A DNA stretch of 29,945 nucleotides from Carex sylvatica (Eukaryota > Streptophyta > Magnoliopsida > Poales > Cyperaceae). Positions 11,765 to 23,959 of the stretch are shown here, piece by piece. The notes under the pieces were generated by a model. That model saw only the letters and a list, made by a program, of their open reading frames with translations. It did not search any database and was not told the origin of the DNA. The position numbers were made by a program, and so were the translations under genes. Position 1 is the stretch's first letter. Every line of letters begins with the position of its first letter. Location: positions 1 through 29,945 of the forward strand of contig CAXKVR010000862.1 of NCBI GenBank assembly GCA_964058845.1, in the 5' to 3' direction.

Positions 11765-11780
11765 CAGAGAATTATCAATC

Positions 11781-12385
11781 AATTTGAGTAGTTCACTTAA
11801 ATTTACTTGTGACAGAACATAAAATCGTTCATAATTATACAAAGACTAAAGTTTTGAGTGTATTTAATTTATTTGATGGGCTCCCTTTTGCATATAGAAT
11901 TTGTAAAATCGGCTTTCTCATATAACATCACTGAATCATGGCAATGCGTGAAAATTTATTGGAAATTAAATGAAATAAATAAATAAATCTGTTTATCTTA
12001 TATGTGTGGTTGTTTATATACTAGTAAATATGATTTTGTTAGAACAATAGAACACTCATAAACCTTTTTTTAAGGTTGAACACCCATTAAATTAAAACTT
12101 ACAACCATACACGTGATGAAATCGACGAAAGTAATTATTAACTGGCAATTATATCACTTTTAGCTTGTACAACTGAATTATTTTTATATAGTTTATCAAT
12201 TGATATACAAACAAATCAAATATTGTCTTTTCTTTTGCAAAGAATCGACCCAAGCTGTTAAATTTGACCTACATATATTAAACTTTTGTAAGATAATAAT
12301 AGTTAAAAATAAAAGAAATATAAAAAGAAGACACATTCAACAACAAGAAAAAAATAAAACTTTTTTTTTTTTAACAACGCAAGGG
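11781..12385. other. AT-rich spacer, no gene
   Basis: Very AT-rich DNA. An 84-codon frame at 12200-12454 is low-complexity (Lys, Ile, Asn, Phe) and runs into the neighbouring transposon, so it is not called. Confidence 0.5.
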
Positions 12386-13531
12386 TTGCTGCTGTCGACA
12401 TTTTTAAAAATACCCAAAAACAAAAACAAATTATTAATAATAACTAGCGTCTGAGCAAAATTTTAAAAATACCTAAACCGTGGAAACATTCCACGGTTCT
12501 GAATTTTTAATCTTAAATCCACAGTTTTGAATAAAAATTCAGAACCGTGGATTTTTTTCACGGTTTTGACTTTTTATTCAAAACCGTTGATTTATTCCAT
12601 GGTTCTGAATTTTTATTCATTTTTTTTGCACTATAATAATAGGGTTTGAATAAATAAAATATCCACGTTTTTTTTTATGTATATATAATATAAATGTTCA
12701 ACATGATGGATATGTTAAAATGTGCTTGCAGATCAAATTTTATATTTTTTGAATTTTTTTTGCTATTTATTAAGATTAGTACAAAATTCAATGGTATGAA
12801 TATAGCGATTTTGTTAAATACTTAATAAATAGTACTTAGCAATTTTCAAAAACTTCGAAAAATGTACTGAAATATGTTCAAACAGTAGTTTAGAGCTACT
12901 AAGATATGTTCAAATCTCAAATTAGATCTCTGTCCATGCACAAAACACCCTAGACTGACCTCTGGTATGGTATTAAGTCCAAACTCAGCAGTCAAGCACT
13001 AAAAAAATCAAATTTGACCTCCGATGGTAATCAGCAAGTTTGGACTGATACAGGAGCTAAACTGTAAAAGTGATTACACTAGCATGTAGGGCATTTAAAA
13101 ATACATTGAATTGACACAAATTTTAATTTATTTTAATTTTTTCTAAAGTTAGTTGTGAATTCCCAAAGTTCAACTTTCGAAAAAACTTTAAACATCCATA
13201 ACTTTGGCTACGAAAGTCGGACTTGAGCGTATGACCACTTTTCGGAAAGGTAGAGACGAGACGGATCCAAATTTTGCTCAGGGGAAAATCCCAGACATCG
13301 TGAGAGGCATTCGAAGTGTCAGAAAAAAAAAATGTCGTTTAGTGCCTCAAAAATTCAGTTTAAGTTTTCGTTCGACGGTAGGCATTAAAATACAGCGATT
13401 TTCATACCATCTTAATAAATAGTAAAAAAATTCAAAAAAATATAAAATCTGATCTCCAATCATATTTTAATATATATTAAACATCTAACGGTTTGGATCG
13501 GCTATTTGGACTTTGAAACTATAGATATGAG

Positions 13532-13562
13532 CGCGAATTAAAATATTTCATTTTAATTCGCG
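13532..13562. repeat. Perfect 13-bp hairpin CGCGAATTAAAAT / ATTTTAATTCGCG
   Basis: The two perfect arms, 13532-13544 and 13550-13562, are separated by five bases. It lies inside the Mutator-type element, just left of its TA-rich right part. Confidence 0.8.
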
Positions 13563-13780
13563 AAGTAGCGTAGCCTTATATATACATATACATATACATA
13601 TATTATAAAAAATGAGTTTATAAAAATCCTATTTATAGTGCTAAAAAAAGTGGGAGTACTTTTGTATAATGCGGGCATGCAAAAATAAAACATTTATATT
13701 ATATTACATATACATATACATATATCCATCATGTTGAACTAAATTTTTTAACATATCCATCATGTTGAACATTTATATTA

Positions 13781-13781
13781 T

Positions 13782-13834
<53 letters not shown>

Positions 13835-13854
13835 TATATATTATATTATATATA
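13781..13854. repeat. (CATATA)n microsatellite
   Basis: About eight hexamer copies of CATATA/TATACA, passing into TA-rich sequence. It lies in the right arm of the Mutator-type element and has no equal in the left arm. Shorter related stretches occur near 13578 and 13707. Confidence 0.9.
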
Positions 13855-14127
13855 CATCAAAAAAAAATCGTGGATATTTTATTTATTCAAACCCTATTAT
13901 TATAGTGCAAAAAAAAAGGAAAAAAAAATGAATAAAAATTCAGAACCGTGGCCACAGTTTTGAATAAAAAATCAAAATCGTGGAAAAAATTTACGGTTTT
14001 GAATAAAAATTCAGAACCGTAAAATTTTTTTCATGATTTAGGTATTTTTAAAATTTTGCTAAGATCCTAGTTATTATTAATAATTTGTTTTTGTTTTGAG
14101 TATTTTTAAAAATGTCGTTTGCTGCTG

Positions 14128-14852
14128 GGTGGTTATATCGTAATCCCTGGAGGCGATTTGTTCGGATAGAATGATATAGTTTGGTGTGCCAGTAGGCAGC
14201 CGTGGAGAGATTTTCTAGATTCTTTAAAATTATTTATTTATTTTATTTTTCATTTAATCAGCAGCAGGCGGTTTCGTTGAGTTGGAGTTGAGGCGCAGCT
14301 GGATAGGGGCTTTTACTCTGGTATCGACACGTGCACGGATAAGATTAAAACTGGTTCTTCTAGAAACGGATCGAACAGCCCACAACCTTGTCTCTTGTAT
14401 TCAACGCTGAACTAAAATCCATCGACTCTCCTATTGCTCGACTCCTGCTAAAAAAAATATATATACATCTCATTTCCATCTCATTTGCAAATCTTGATTG
14501 AAAATTTCGATTTGTTAATTAAAATATAGTACTTATTGACGATTTATTTGAAAATGTTACGTAATTTTTTATAATTACTTTACAATTACAAAAAAATATT
14601 GTCCTTACTAATTCTGAAAATTAATTATCTTTGTCACGGCAGCAAAATTCATATTACAAAGATGTCTTAAATTGATGTAAAAGTTGCTAAATTACTAATA
14701 TTATATAATATGACAAATAAATTTAATTTTATATAATTACAGTGACGGAGGTGCTCTAATTATACAGCGGTGGGCCCCTCGGGCGACCTTGAGAATTCAC
14801 AAGCAATTTTGTATTTTCTTTTTGTTCTTATTCTAAATTTCTAATCAACAAT
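14128..14852. other. Spacer between two transposons, no gene
   Basis: A less AT-rich part at 14140-14450 is followed by AT-rich sequence. No open frame of note and no recognised motif. Confidence 0.5.
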
Positions 14853-14860
14853 ACTGCAAC

Positions 14861-15746
14861 TAGGGGTGGCAACGAATCGAACCGAACCGAACTTATCCTA
14901 GGTTTGAGTTTGGTTTGAATTAATTTCGAACCGTACCTGGTTTGATTTGTTTCGAATCGAACCTATTTCGAACCGAATTAATTGCAAACTACACATTTTT
15001 CGAATCGAACCCGAATCGAATTACGAACCAAATTATTTTTTAGCAGCCCTAGTTATACTGGTAGTTTATACATTAATTTTTTTCTCGCGGGACAAAATTC
15101 ACATGGCTTCCTTTTACCAGTATAAATGAGTATTTTTAAGTTGAAAAATTATTCATGAAAAAATACATCACAACAAATAATCGTAAAAAGAGGATTAAGT
15201 ACAAGAACTGAAATATACAGTAAAACAAGTAATCGTATCTCGAGTGCTCACTCGATCAAACTCTTGATCAGACCATCTAATGAAGTGAGAATCTGAAAGG
15301 TAGAGAAGGAGGAGGAGATACGGCCAAAGAGAGAGGAGAGACAGCCATCTAGGCTGGAGAGAGGAGAGGCAGCCAGTCGCCGAGAGCGTCGGCTAGATTT
15401 TGAAGCGAGAGGGAGAGTGAGTTAGGGAGAGGCAGAAAGAGAACTAGGTTATTAAGATTTGAGAGCGATGGAGCGTCGGCTAAGTTAAATTATAACTCTC
15501 TATCTTGGATTTTAATTTCATTAGGTAAATGAACGACCGATGTTATTATGAGATTCGAACCACAAAAAAATCACGAACCTATTTCGATCGAACCAAGCTA
15601 GGTTTGAATTTGGTTTGAATTAATTCCGAACCAAACCTGGTTTGATTCGTTTCAATTCGAACCCATTTCGAATCGAATTAAACTCGAATCAAACCCGAAT
15701 CAAACCCGAATCGAATTTCGAACCTCGAATTTTTTTGCCAGCCCTA
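14861..15746. mobile_element. hAT-like element, 886 bp, 8-bp TSD ACTGCAAC
   Basis: ACTGCAAC is present at 14853-14860 and 15747-15754, an exact 8-bp TSD typical of hAT transposition. The terminal inverted repeats are TAGGGGTGGCAA on the left and, reversed, TAGGGCTGGCAA on the right. Subterminal regions are dense in GAACC, TTCGAA and GGTTTGA motifs. The segment from CTAGGTTTGA (14898) to AGCAGCCCTA (15051) is repeated in the same orientation at 15598-15746. Each copy ends in a terminus-like CAGCCCTA or CCAGCCCTA. A ~540-bp middle part (15052-15597) is GA-rich in places and repeats GAGCGTCGGCTA twice. No transposase is seen. Confidence 0.85.
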
Positions 15747-15754
15747 ACTGCAAC

Positions 15755-16974
15755 CCACCAATCGGAAATAAAGATTTAATAAAATCATATGGAAGTGGCA
15801 ACAATAGTATTCATGAATAATGATATTTCTTTTGTAATACGCAAAATCATATATACGCACAGTGAAAAACGGATGCACATTCAACATACATACGTAGTCA
15901 ATTAATTCTTATTCATTTTCAAAAAATTATCCCTATACATAATTTTCTATGTAATTTAAATTAAAATGTTATGAATATTATATAACTAATTTCTATGCAT
16001 AATATAAAATTATTAAAATATATATATATACCCATTAAAATCTCATTATTTAGATATTTACCTATAAAAAAATTCACATTAGTTATTTTTCCATCTAAAC
16101 TCATTTCTTATGTATTAATATCTCCATTTCATAATTTAATTGATTAAAAATATATATTAATGGAAGAACTAGAGTGTTCTTAAGTTCATCGAATTTTTTT
16201 AATAAGCTCAATTCTAAAATTTATTAAATTGACTTCACATGACAAAGTTAAACAGTTAAAATTAAACCCTTCGTGTTATAAATAATTTAAAACTTTATTT
16301 ACGGACATTATTTCTAAATTTCTAATGCAGCTTTTAACTCTACTTTCATGTTTATCCTCCATATTTAATAATTGCAACTGCGGAATATGTAAGAAAAATA
16401 TTCTTCTGGCATAAGAAAGTGCATTAGAATTTAAAATTGCATAATTCTAAACAGAAAGAAATCAGCAATCATTGTATTGTTTGTTATCTTTTAAATTTTT
16501 TTTTAATAAAAACATTTTTTTTCTTGCGTTCAGTATCATGTCAAGTCACACAAATAGTCCTTCTCTACCAACCAGAATTTTACTTTACTGTGTCGTTTAC
16601 CGACAAAATGACGCAATAGTTAAATTATTCAGTTCATAATTTTATTATCCTTTTGACAAGACTGGATATATTAAGAATTTAAGATGGTCTGTTAAAGAGT
16701 ATATTCCAATTTTTTTATTTATTTGATACATCTTCTTTAACTTGCATGACAGAGAATAAAAAAAATTAATATTTTATAATCCTGCTTTTGGGTGCGTGTA
16801 TATATACATACTCGCATATGTAGGTTTTTCTATTCGAATAAATAAATTGAGTTATTATAAGCTGTTAGAAGTTAATTTGTTATATGGTCTCGAAAATATT
16901 AAAGGTACTTTATGTAACGTGATTTAGCATGTGCACTTGAATTGCTTGATTTTTATTCAAATATGTATTGCTTG
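15755..16974. other. AT-rich spacer, no gene
   Basis: Very AT-rich. A 60-codon frame at 16437-16619 has no recognisable content. At the right end the phrase TTGCTTGATTTTTATTCAA (near 16944) anticipates the same phrase inside the tandem unit that follows (near 17032). Confidence 0.5.
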
Positions 16975-17384
16975 ATTTTAAACTTGAAGTGTGAGTAAGA
17001 AACATTTTGCATGATCTATCATTCATGCATTGCTTGATTTTTATTCAAGTATGTTATAAAAGTCGTGCTAGGAGCAAGTATTTATCACACTAGAAAATAA
17101 AAAATAAAGGTAAAAAGAAAGTTAGTCTATTTTCCATCTTGATGTCGTGAGGAAAAAAAAGATAAAACTAATTCTTAATTAATTGTATTTGCACAAGTTT
17201 ATAAATTTAAAATTAAGATATTGGAGAAAATCAATAATCTATATTTATTTGCCTATTTTTATAATTTAGTTTTAATCAAATCGGCAACTTGATTTAAAAA
17301 AAATTAGTCAGGTGTCTGTGCGTTGCAACAGAGATTGAAATATTGTTTTGATTACTTTTTTTAAAGTGATTAATTTTATTTTAT
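16975..17384. repeat. Tandem-duplicated ~410-bp unit, copy 1 (left of the LINE)
   Basis: This AT-rich unit runs from ATTTTAAACTTGAAGTGTG to GTGATTAATTTTATTT. It is nearly identical to 23960-24361, with roughly ten base changes and one 7-bp indel by eye (about 97% identity). It contains GGTGTCTGTGCGTTGCAACAG but no open frame. The two copies flank the LINE in direct orientation. Confidence 0.85.
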
Positions 17385-17612
17385 TTTGCACTTAAGTATT
17401 TATTTTTAGGAAACAATGTAGGTCTAGCCCACATTTCATTAACCACAATTGATAAAAAGTTTTTGAGTTTCTGAGTAAGAAACCCGGTTTATAGAAGGAA
17501 CTAAAAAAACTGGGAAAGAAAGAAAAGAAACTAAAAAGGAAAAGAAAAGACAGGAAGGGTAAAAGATAATACAAAAAAGCTCTAACTTAACCATTTTTCT
17601 CTATTTTACTTC

Positions 17613-20600
17613 TCACTCCACATTTGATTCATCTGATTGATTTGGCGCACCAAGCCAATACTGCATAATTACTTCTTGTACCAATTCAGCTGTATCTTTG
17701 CTTAATTCCCTGAAGATGCAATCACATCTTTCCCTTCAAATTACGAAGTGTGTGATCAACATAATCTCTCTTGTGTTACCAGTTACATTTTTTTCTATCA
17801 GGAACTTCACTCGATCTTGTCCCGGTATCCGTACCAGCATGTCTGTTATCACTCTTTCGTACACTTGTTCACTTATCGGGCATTCACTAAAGAAGTGTCT
17901 GATTGTTTCATCATTTCTTCTACACATATAGCATATCCCCACAATGTGAAAACCTCTGATTCTGAGATTGTCTGCGGTCAATATCTTGTTGTGTAGTAAC
18001 AACCATCCAAACACTCGCATTCTTGGCGGTACCAGGATCTGCCAAACTCTGTGTATATCCGTTTCAATTTTCGGTGTATACTCCATTGCATTATACGCCC
18101 CTTTTACTGTGAACTTCCCATTAACATCCATTTTCCAACTTGCATCATCTTGCTCTGGTTGTTGTCTTTTTTGTCCCTGCACCAGTACTGTTCTTGCTTG
18201 TACTAGCCCTACCAGATGCTGATTTGCTCGGTCTAACAGTATCGGTCTGAACATGGATTCTATCCTTTGCGTCTGTATGAAATCTTGCAGCGTTGCCTCT
18301 GTTTGTGTTGTGAAAGTGTACAGCGTTTCAAATACATGCTTTGTAACTCATATTCCCCAATCTTGTTCCCACAAACTGATTGTATCTCCTCTGCCAATTA
18401 TTCTCAAGATAAAGCAATCACAGAATATTTGTATGACCTTGAGATTTTTTTTGTAGAAATAGGAATTGCATATTCCTCCTTGTTGTTCTCCATATATCCC
18501 TTTAAACAATGTTTTCCATAATTTTTCATCTTTGCTTTGCCACTGTCAATACCACTTGGACAGTAAAGCATGATTAAAACTCCTTAAATTTCTTATACCC
18601 ATCCCTCCAATTTTTCTCGGTCGACACACTAGATTCCAATTGACCAAATATAATATCCTTTCACTCGGATTGGCACTTTGCCATAAGAAGCTCTATCTAT
18701 CTCATTTGTTACCCAAACCGGGAGATTAAAAATCGACATGTAGTATTGGTATGAAAGATAAAACCGAGTTGATGAATACTATTCTCCCTGTGCTTGACAA
18801 CATCTTTGCTGACCACCCTGACAGTCTCTTCTTGATACTCTCAACTAGAGGCATGAATGCCATCTTAGTTAAATTGGTATCCGTAACCGCAAATATTTAA
18901 ATGGGAACCTGTTATCTCTACATCCTAATAATCTTTCCAGTTCCCTTGTTTCTTTCTGAGGCGTGACTGTTGCCAATATTTTTGATTTCTCCAAGTTTAC
19001 TGTGAGTCCGGATATGGTCCCAAATGTGAGCAAGATGATTTTTAGCACCTGTACTTGTTGCTTCTCTGGTTTGATAAAGAATAGTGCATCGTCTGCATAA
19101 AGTAAAGACGGATGCATCCCTTGAATTGGCATTCTAAGTGCTCTTATGGTTGTTAATCTTGTTAACCATCTCGGTATGAAATTCATTGCCATAATAAAAA
19201 GAAACGGTGACAATGGATCTCCTTAGCGTACTCCTCTTTTTAACAAAATCTTTCTTCCCAATAGGCCGTTGATGATAATTTGTGATGCACCTGGCAAGAT
19301 CAGTCTTCTTATCCATGACATCTATTGTTGCGGGAATCCGATGTGACCCATGACCTCTAGCAGAAAGTCCCAACCTAGCGTATCAAATGCTTTGTGTATA
19401 TCCGCTTTAAAGACCGCCAATGGTATATTACCCCCTTTTGCTACCTGTAATAACTCTTGGGCACACACGAACCCTTCTGTTATCTACCTTCCCTTCAGGA
19501 AGCCGGTCTGCGATTGCTGGAGTATTTGCCCTATCCTGTTTTGTAGTCTGCTTGATAATATCTTTGAGACTATTCTTTGTATCCTATTTATTAAACTGAT
19601 AGGTCTAAAGTCTTTTACCTTGTTGGAATTCTGTGATTTCAGAATCAATACAGTATATGAGCCATTCAGCGAGTGCAAAGTGTGTCCTTCTTCCATGCTA
19701 AATCCTATTACATTCTTTATATCTGGAATGACCGTGATAGTGAACGCCTTGTAAAACTCACCACTAAACCCATCAGGGCCCGGTGTCTTATTGTTTGGCC
19801 ATGAGTTGCTGACAGCCACAATTTCCTCTTCTTGTATTGGTTGTGTTAGCTCCTCCAAATCCATTTTTTCGGGGATATAGTTGGTCTCATTCTATATTTG
19901 GTAAATTTACATGCATTGTTCCCATCAACTCTATGTAGAAATCCCGAAATACTTTTGCTTTTGTTGTCTGATCTGTGAACAACCTTCCGTTATGCTCAAT
20001 TGCATTGACCGTGTTGTTAACTTTTGAAGTCGAAGCGAACGTATGATAAAATCTCGTAATTTTGTCACCTTCTATATCCCATTTAATCTTCGCACGTTGT
20101 CTCCACATGTCTTCCTCTAGAACCGCCAATTGTGTGTATCTTCTCTTGATTATTGCCTTTATTAACTTTTCTAAGTTTGTTATTTGCCGCCTCTCTTGCG
20201 CCTCTTCAAGCCATCCTAAGAATTCTCGGCACACCTGTAGCTGTTTTTTTTATATTTCCCACTTTGTCCTTTGTCCATTGTTCTTGGCTTGTATATTTTT
20301 TTATTTTTGTTGCAACCTGATGGGTCCGTGGCAAGAGGCATCTGTTGCCATTCTCTTTCAACAAATTACTTGAAGTTGGGTACCTTTAACCAAAATTTCT
20401 CAAATCTAAAAATTTTTGATTTCTTGAAATCTGACAGAGCTTCGAACTTGATTGGACAGTGATCCGAGTTGGTATTTGAGAGTGTCTGTTGTTTTGAGTT
20501 GGGGAATGTCGTGCTCCATTCAGTTGAGATAAAAAATCGGTCCAGCTTTGCCATAGCCGGTTGTTCCCTTGCATTCGACCAAGTGTAGCGACGCCCTTCC

Positions 20601-21151
20601 ATTCTTAAGTCCAATAATCCTATTTCAGAGATGAGATTCTAAAATTCAGTTAACCATCTCATGTCTTGTGTTGATGAATTCCTCTCATTTATTTCTAATG
20701 TTGTATTAAAATCTCCTGCTACCAACCAAGGAATGTCATCTTGCGGTTTACTTTCCTTCAGCTTCTGAAACAAAGAACTTCTTATGGCTGAACTAGTTGG
20801 GCCATAGACTCCAGTAATTGTGAATGTTTGATTTAACAGTACATCCCTCAGTTTCACCGATAAACAGTACATGCCTTGTTCTTCTTCTAATTTCAAAAAT
20901 ATCTTCTCATGCCATGCTATTATTAGACCTCCTCGAGTACCTGTTGCCGGTAAAGTTGTAAATTTGTCCAATCTTCTACCACACAGTTCTTTTCTTATCC
21001 TATCATCAATCATGCTCATTTTTGTTTCTTGAAAACAGATAATATCTGGTTTTTCGAAGAATACCGTTTCCCTAACTGCTAGTCATTTTTCCCTATCGTT
21101 TAAACCTTTTACGTTCCAGCTTATTACCTTGACTTTGATTTTGTAATTCAT
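17613..21151 (-). pseudogene. LINE ORF2, endonuclease and reverse transcriptase, broken
   Basis: From an ATG at 21151 the frame reads ISWNVKGLN, a TGA, then CFQETK, the N-terminal AP-endonuclease motifs. GVYGP and WLVAGDFN (20639-21019), YTWSN, LDRFF and SDHCPI (20366-20614) complete the endonuclease domain. An in-frame TAG near 20640 separates the two pieces. Reverse-transcriptase motifs NKTPGPDGF, FRPISLIN and QTGFLKGR are at 19484-19864 and the catalytic box LLYADDALFF at about 19085-19110. The zf-RVT domain (GKFTVKGAYNAM, PPRMRVFGWLLL, CYMCRRNDETIRHFFSEC) is at 17736-18254. A Trp-to-stop change near 17736 precedes a short tail ending at 17613. Frame changes near 20240, 19370 and 18870 also break it. 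Roughly 1,180 codons when whole. Confidence 0.85.
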
Positions 21152-21499
21152 TTAACAATATTTTTTCCCAACTCCAATTCGATAGCTTGCTGCACTAATA
21201 TACCCTTCATTGTATTAAAAAATCTTGCAAACTTTTTGCCTTCCCATCCTATTGTTGGTACAGTAACCCTTTCCTTTTTCCCAAATTGCAAATTTGAGAT
21301 CTCTTTGCAACTAAAATACAATGAAAACCTGAATTGAAACCCGCTAACACACCAGCTGCTAACCAAACAAAAAGTGTACTAATGGTTGTACTTAACATAA
21401 TTAAAACTTAAAATCATCAAACAAACTTCCTAAAACCTAGTAATACCTTCAATTCGAACTCCACCTGTCACCTTCCTTCCTTCGTGTCTCTTATCTTGC

Positions 21500-23913
21500 T
21501 TACATCGCAAGGACACTCTCCACTTGCTCAGCTATTTTATCTTCATATTCGAGACCTGCTGCCATGAGCACTGCCTCTGCATGATTGCTTGATAATGGAT
21601 CATAGCTATTAAGATACTCTAGTTGTATTTGAGGATCTTTTTGCTTCTTCCTTGAGTTGCTCCTTGAAATCGACACTGAGTCCGGTTTGCTAACCATCCT
21701 TGCTCTCTCCTTTGGATGCACATATGGGCCTTGATTTTTTGTTAAAAGTCTCTTGCTTTTTCGGACCTGCACCACTTGTTCAATTTCTTCAAAAGTCGGC
21801 GGGCTATTGTCTGTGAGTTCATACTCAGGTTGAGTATGTGGGCCTCTATTTTCCATAATTTTAGTTTGTGGGCCTACCATCTCTATATAATCACTTACTG
21901 GGCCTTGTTGTAATCCGCTGGTCCCTTCAATTTGGCCTGCATAGCTAATTTCCTGCATCTCACCCATATCTATTCCTTTTTTTTCCTTGCTCACGTGATC
22001 ACCAGTTGTAGAGCACTTTAGGAGACCAATTTCCTTTCTGACTAGTTGTGGTAATTGCCAGCTACTCTTTTGAGCTTTTGGCTTAGTAGCCTCCTTGAAT
22101 ATTGAAAATATCCAATTTGTCGGAGTAGGTGTGAGTTTCACCCATGTATCTTTGATAGCCTTTCCCTGAGTGGTTTTTGCGTGTATTACAATTTCAGTAA
22201 TAAATGAATTTGACTTCATGAGTACCTCTATCTCAGTAACGGTCTGCATCTGCTTTTCCTTACTCCGCAAAAGATTTGTATTTTCGGTGTTCTTTATTTC
22301 AAAAATCTCCTTGGTTGCAGTTTCGTCTCCATTTTTTTACTACCACTCTTGTCTCCATTTGTTGCTCTTTTGTGATATTTCTTTGCAAATATTCCTGTTG
22401 CCGCTGAAATTGAGTCACCGACCCCGACGAGCTGCTTGAGTCCTATGAGTGTTTCTTGTTCTTGATTCTAAGTTTATCTTGACATTCTCCTTCCCAATAA
22501 TCTGCGTCATCCTCTCCTTCATCCTATTGACAGCACCCCCTGATCTGTACTGCTTTGCGGTGGTTGAATTGTCGATGATATTAGCCATCCCTCCATCTCG
22601 AAATACACCGTGGATGAGAATGGATCATTCGATACCGTGATATTATCGAATACATGCATCGGATGATAACATGCGACTAGAACTCTAATTTCTTCATAGT
22701 TTTCGTTTGCTGAAAAATCAGACATTCTTTCTAGTCTTCCAAAACCCGACACCAACTCTGTGAGGGCTTCCTTAGTCCAGTACTCCGTCGGTAGGTCGTC
22801 AATTCTGAGTCGAGCCTTGTGTGTGGTTGGGTCATGCACCATGCCTGGTTTTTTGACCCACCTTGCCAATTGTATTTGCACCCCTGAGCCCAGATCAAAT
22901 ACGCATATGTTGCATGCCTCATTTCGAAGGTCTACGTTGGGGAAGATAGTTAGGTAGTCCTCCATGGCCGATAGACCTTCCTTACCTTCAAATGTTGTGG
23001 ATTCATCCTGAAGAGAGCCGCCAGCTTCCTCACTATGCGGTATGCTAGAGTGGGGGTGTTTTGGTTTGGTCCTGTCAACACAATGGCCGACCTCTCTAAG
23101 AAATCGTTGGCCGGTAGTAGGTTTTCTCTCTTTGTCAGAAATACTATACGATCTGTGGGTCTATGAGTTGTAAAATAGCTTGGGTCGATTAGAGGCATAG
23201 TCTCCCAGTTGGCCAAAGGATCCATTTCTCTGTTTTTGACTTGCTCCTTTTGACTGTTGTTGTTAGCTCTCTGTGTTTTCTCTAGTAGAACAACTTTAGG
23301 CTTATGTGGAGGTCTCTGAGTTGTATTCCCTCTTATAGTCTACTTGTTTGACAAGGTTTCTATTTCTCCATTAATGCAAACAAAACTTTCACACCTATTT
23401 GAGATATGGCCATAGGTGTTGGATTTAAGACACTTTACTTTTCTGGTGCACTGAAACTTCCTGTGCCCCTTCAGCAAGCAATTGAAACACTTGCCTTGTG
23501 CCAGCAAATTCTGTCTCCATTGCTGAGAACTTGTCTGACCAAGTTTTGGTTGCATGTTCTTTTTCTTTCGACGTACTTCAGTCCAGCCATCATCGTCAGA
23601 TTGTTTCCCTTTTACCAGCATTGTCTCATCAAGCACTCCCTTTTCCTTATTAATGAGGGTAGCTGTCCCACCATTAATGTGATTCAGTACCTCCCTGTGT
23701 AAAGGTTTGACAACCTTAACTGCAGCTTTTGGTTATTCTGCTATGGCCTTCTTCAGTGTTTCCTTGTATGATGTACGACGAAAATAAGCAAGTTGAGTGT
23801 TGCGCCTGAGAATGGCCTGTTCTGTGACCTTCTTCATCTTGGCACGAGCTTCCAGCCATGTCTCCTTTTTATCGCCTAGTTTGCCCCCTTGAGTCACCCC
23901 TTGAGTCGCTCAT
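21500..23913 (-). pseudogene. LINE ORF1, nucleic-acid-binding protein, broken
   Basis: The likely ATG is at 23913. An in-frame TAA follows after about 13 codons, so the N-terminus is already broken. At 23340-23636 the frame holds a zinc knuckle CFNCLLKGHRKFQC (C-x2-C-x4-H-x4-C) and a second knuckle CLKSNTYGHISNRC in which the second Cys is Ser. After a TAG at 23340 the same frame continues. A frameshift near 22960 splits a DUF4283-like region that runs to about 22519. The last part, 21500-22270, is a hydrophilic tail with an RKSKRL basic patch, as in other plant LINE ORF1 tails. The likely role was binding of the LINE RNA. Domain names rest on motif recall. Confidence 0.8.
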
Positions 23914-23959
23914 GTCTATCTCCTTTACTGGTTCAACCAAATAGATTCTTTGCACTTAA

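Larger units (their letters stand above)
12395..14118. mobile_element. Mutator-type foldback element, 1.7 kb, 9-bp TSD
   Basis: TTGCTGCTG is found at 12386-12394 and again at 14119-14127, a perfect 9-bp duplication as made by Mutator-superfamily transposases. Just inside are TCGACATTTTTAAAAATAC and, reversed, ACGACATTTTTAAAAATAC. The inverted repeats run inward for more than 300 bases on each side. They contain alternating self-complementary blocks such as TTCAGAACCGTGG and CCACGGTTCTGAA. A nested inverted repeat (about 12700-12850 with 13380-13500) carries the same core as the foldback at 2302-2706. No transposase is visible, so it is non-autonomous. A 72-codon frame at 13204-13422 is unrecognised and probably not a gene. 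Confidence 0.85.
17396..23948 (-). mobile_element. LINE (non-LTR retrotransposon), nearly full length, inactivated
   Basis: This 6,553-bp minus-strand element has two decayed reading frames: ORF1 with a CCHC zinc knuckle and a DUF4283-like region, and ORF2 with AP endonuclease, reverse transcriptase and zf-RVT domains. TTTGCACTTAA occurs at 17385-17395 and 23949-23959, which fits an 11-bp target-site duplication. The 3' end on the minus strand is A-rich (CCTAAAAATAAATAC) with no long poly(A). No LTRs are present; the ~410-bp direct repeats outside the TSD are a separate tandem duplication, not LTRs. Several in-frame stops and frameshifts show it can no longer move on its own. Confidence 0.9.

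Noticed and set aside
13204..13422. 72-codon open frame inside the Mutator-type element as a transposase remnant
   Set aside because: No transposase motif or zinc finger is visible and it is far too short.
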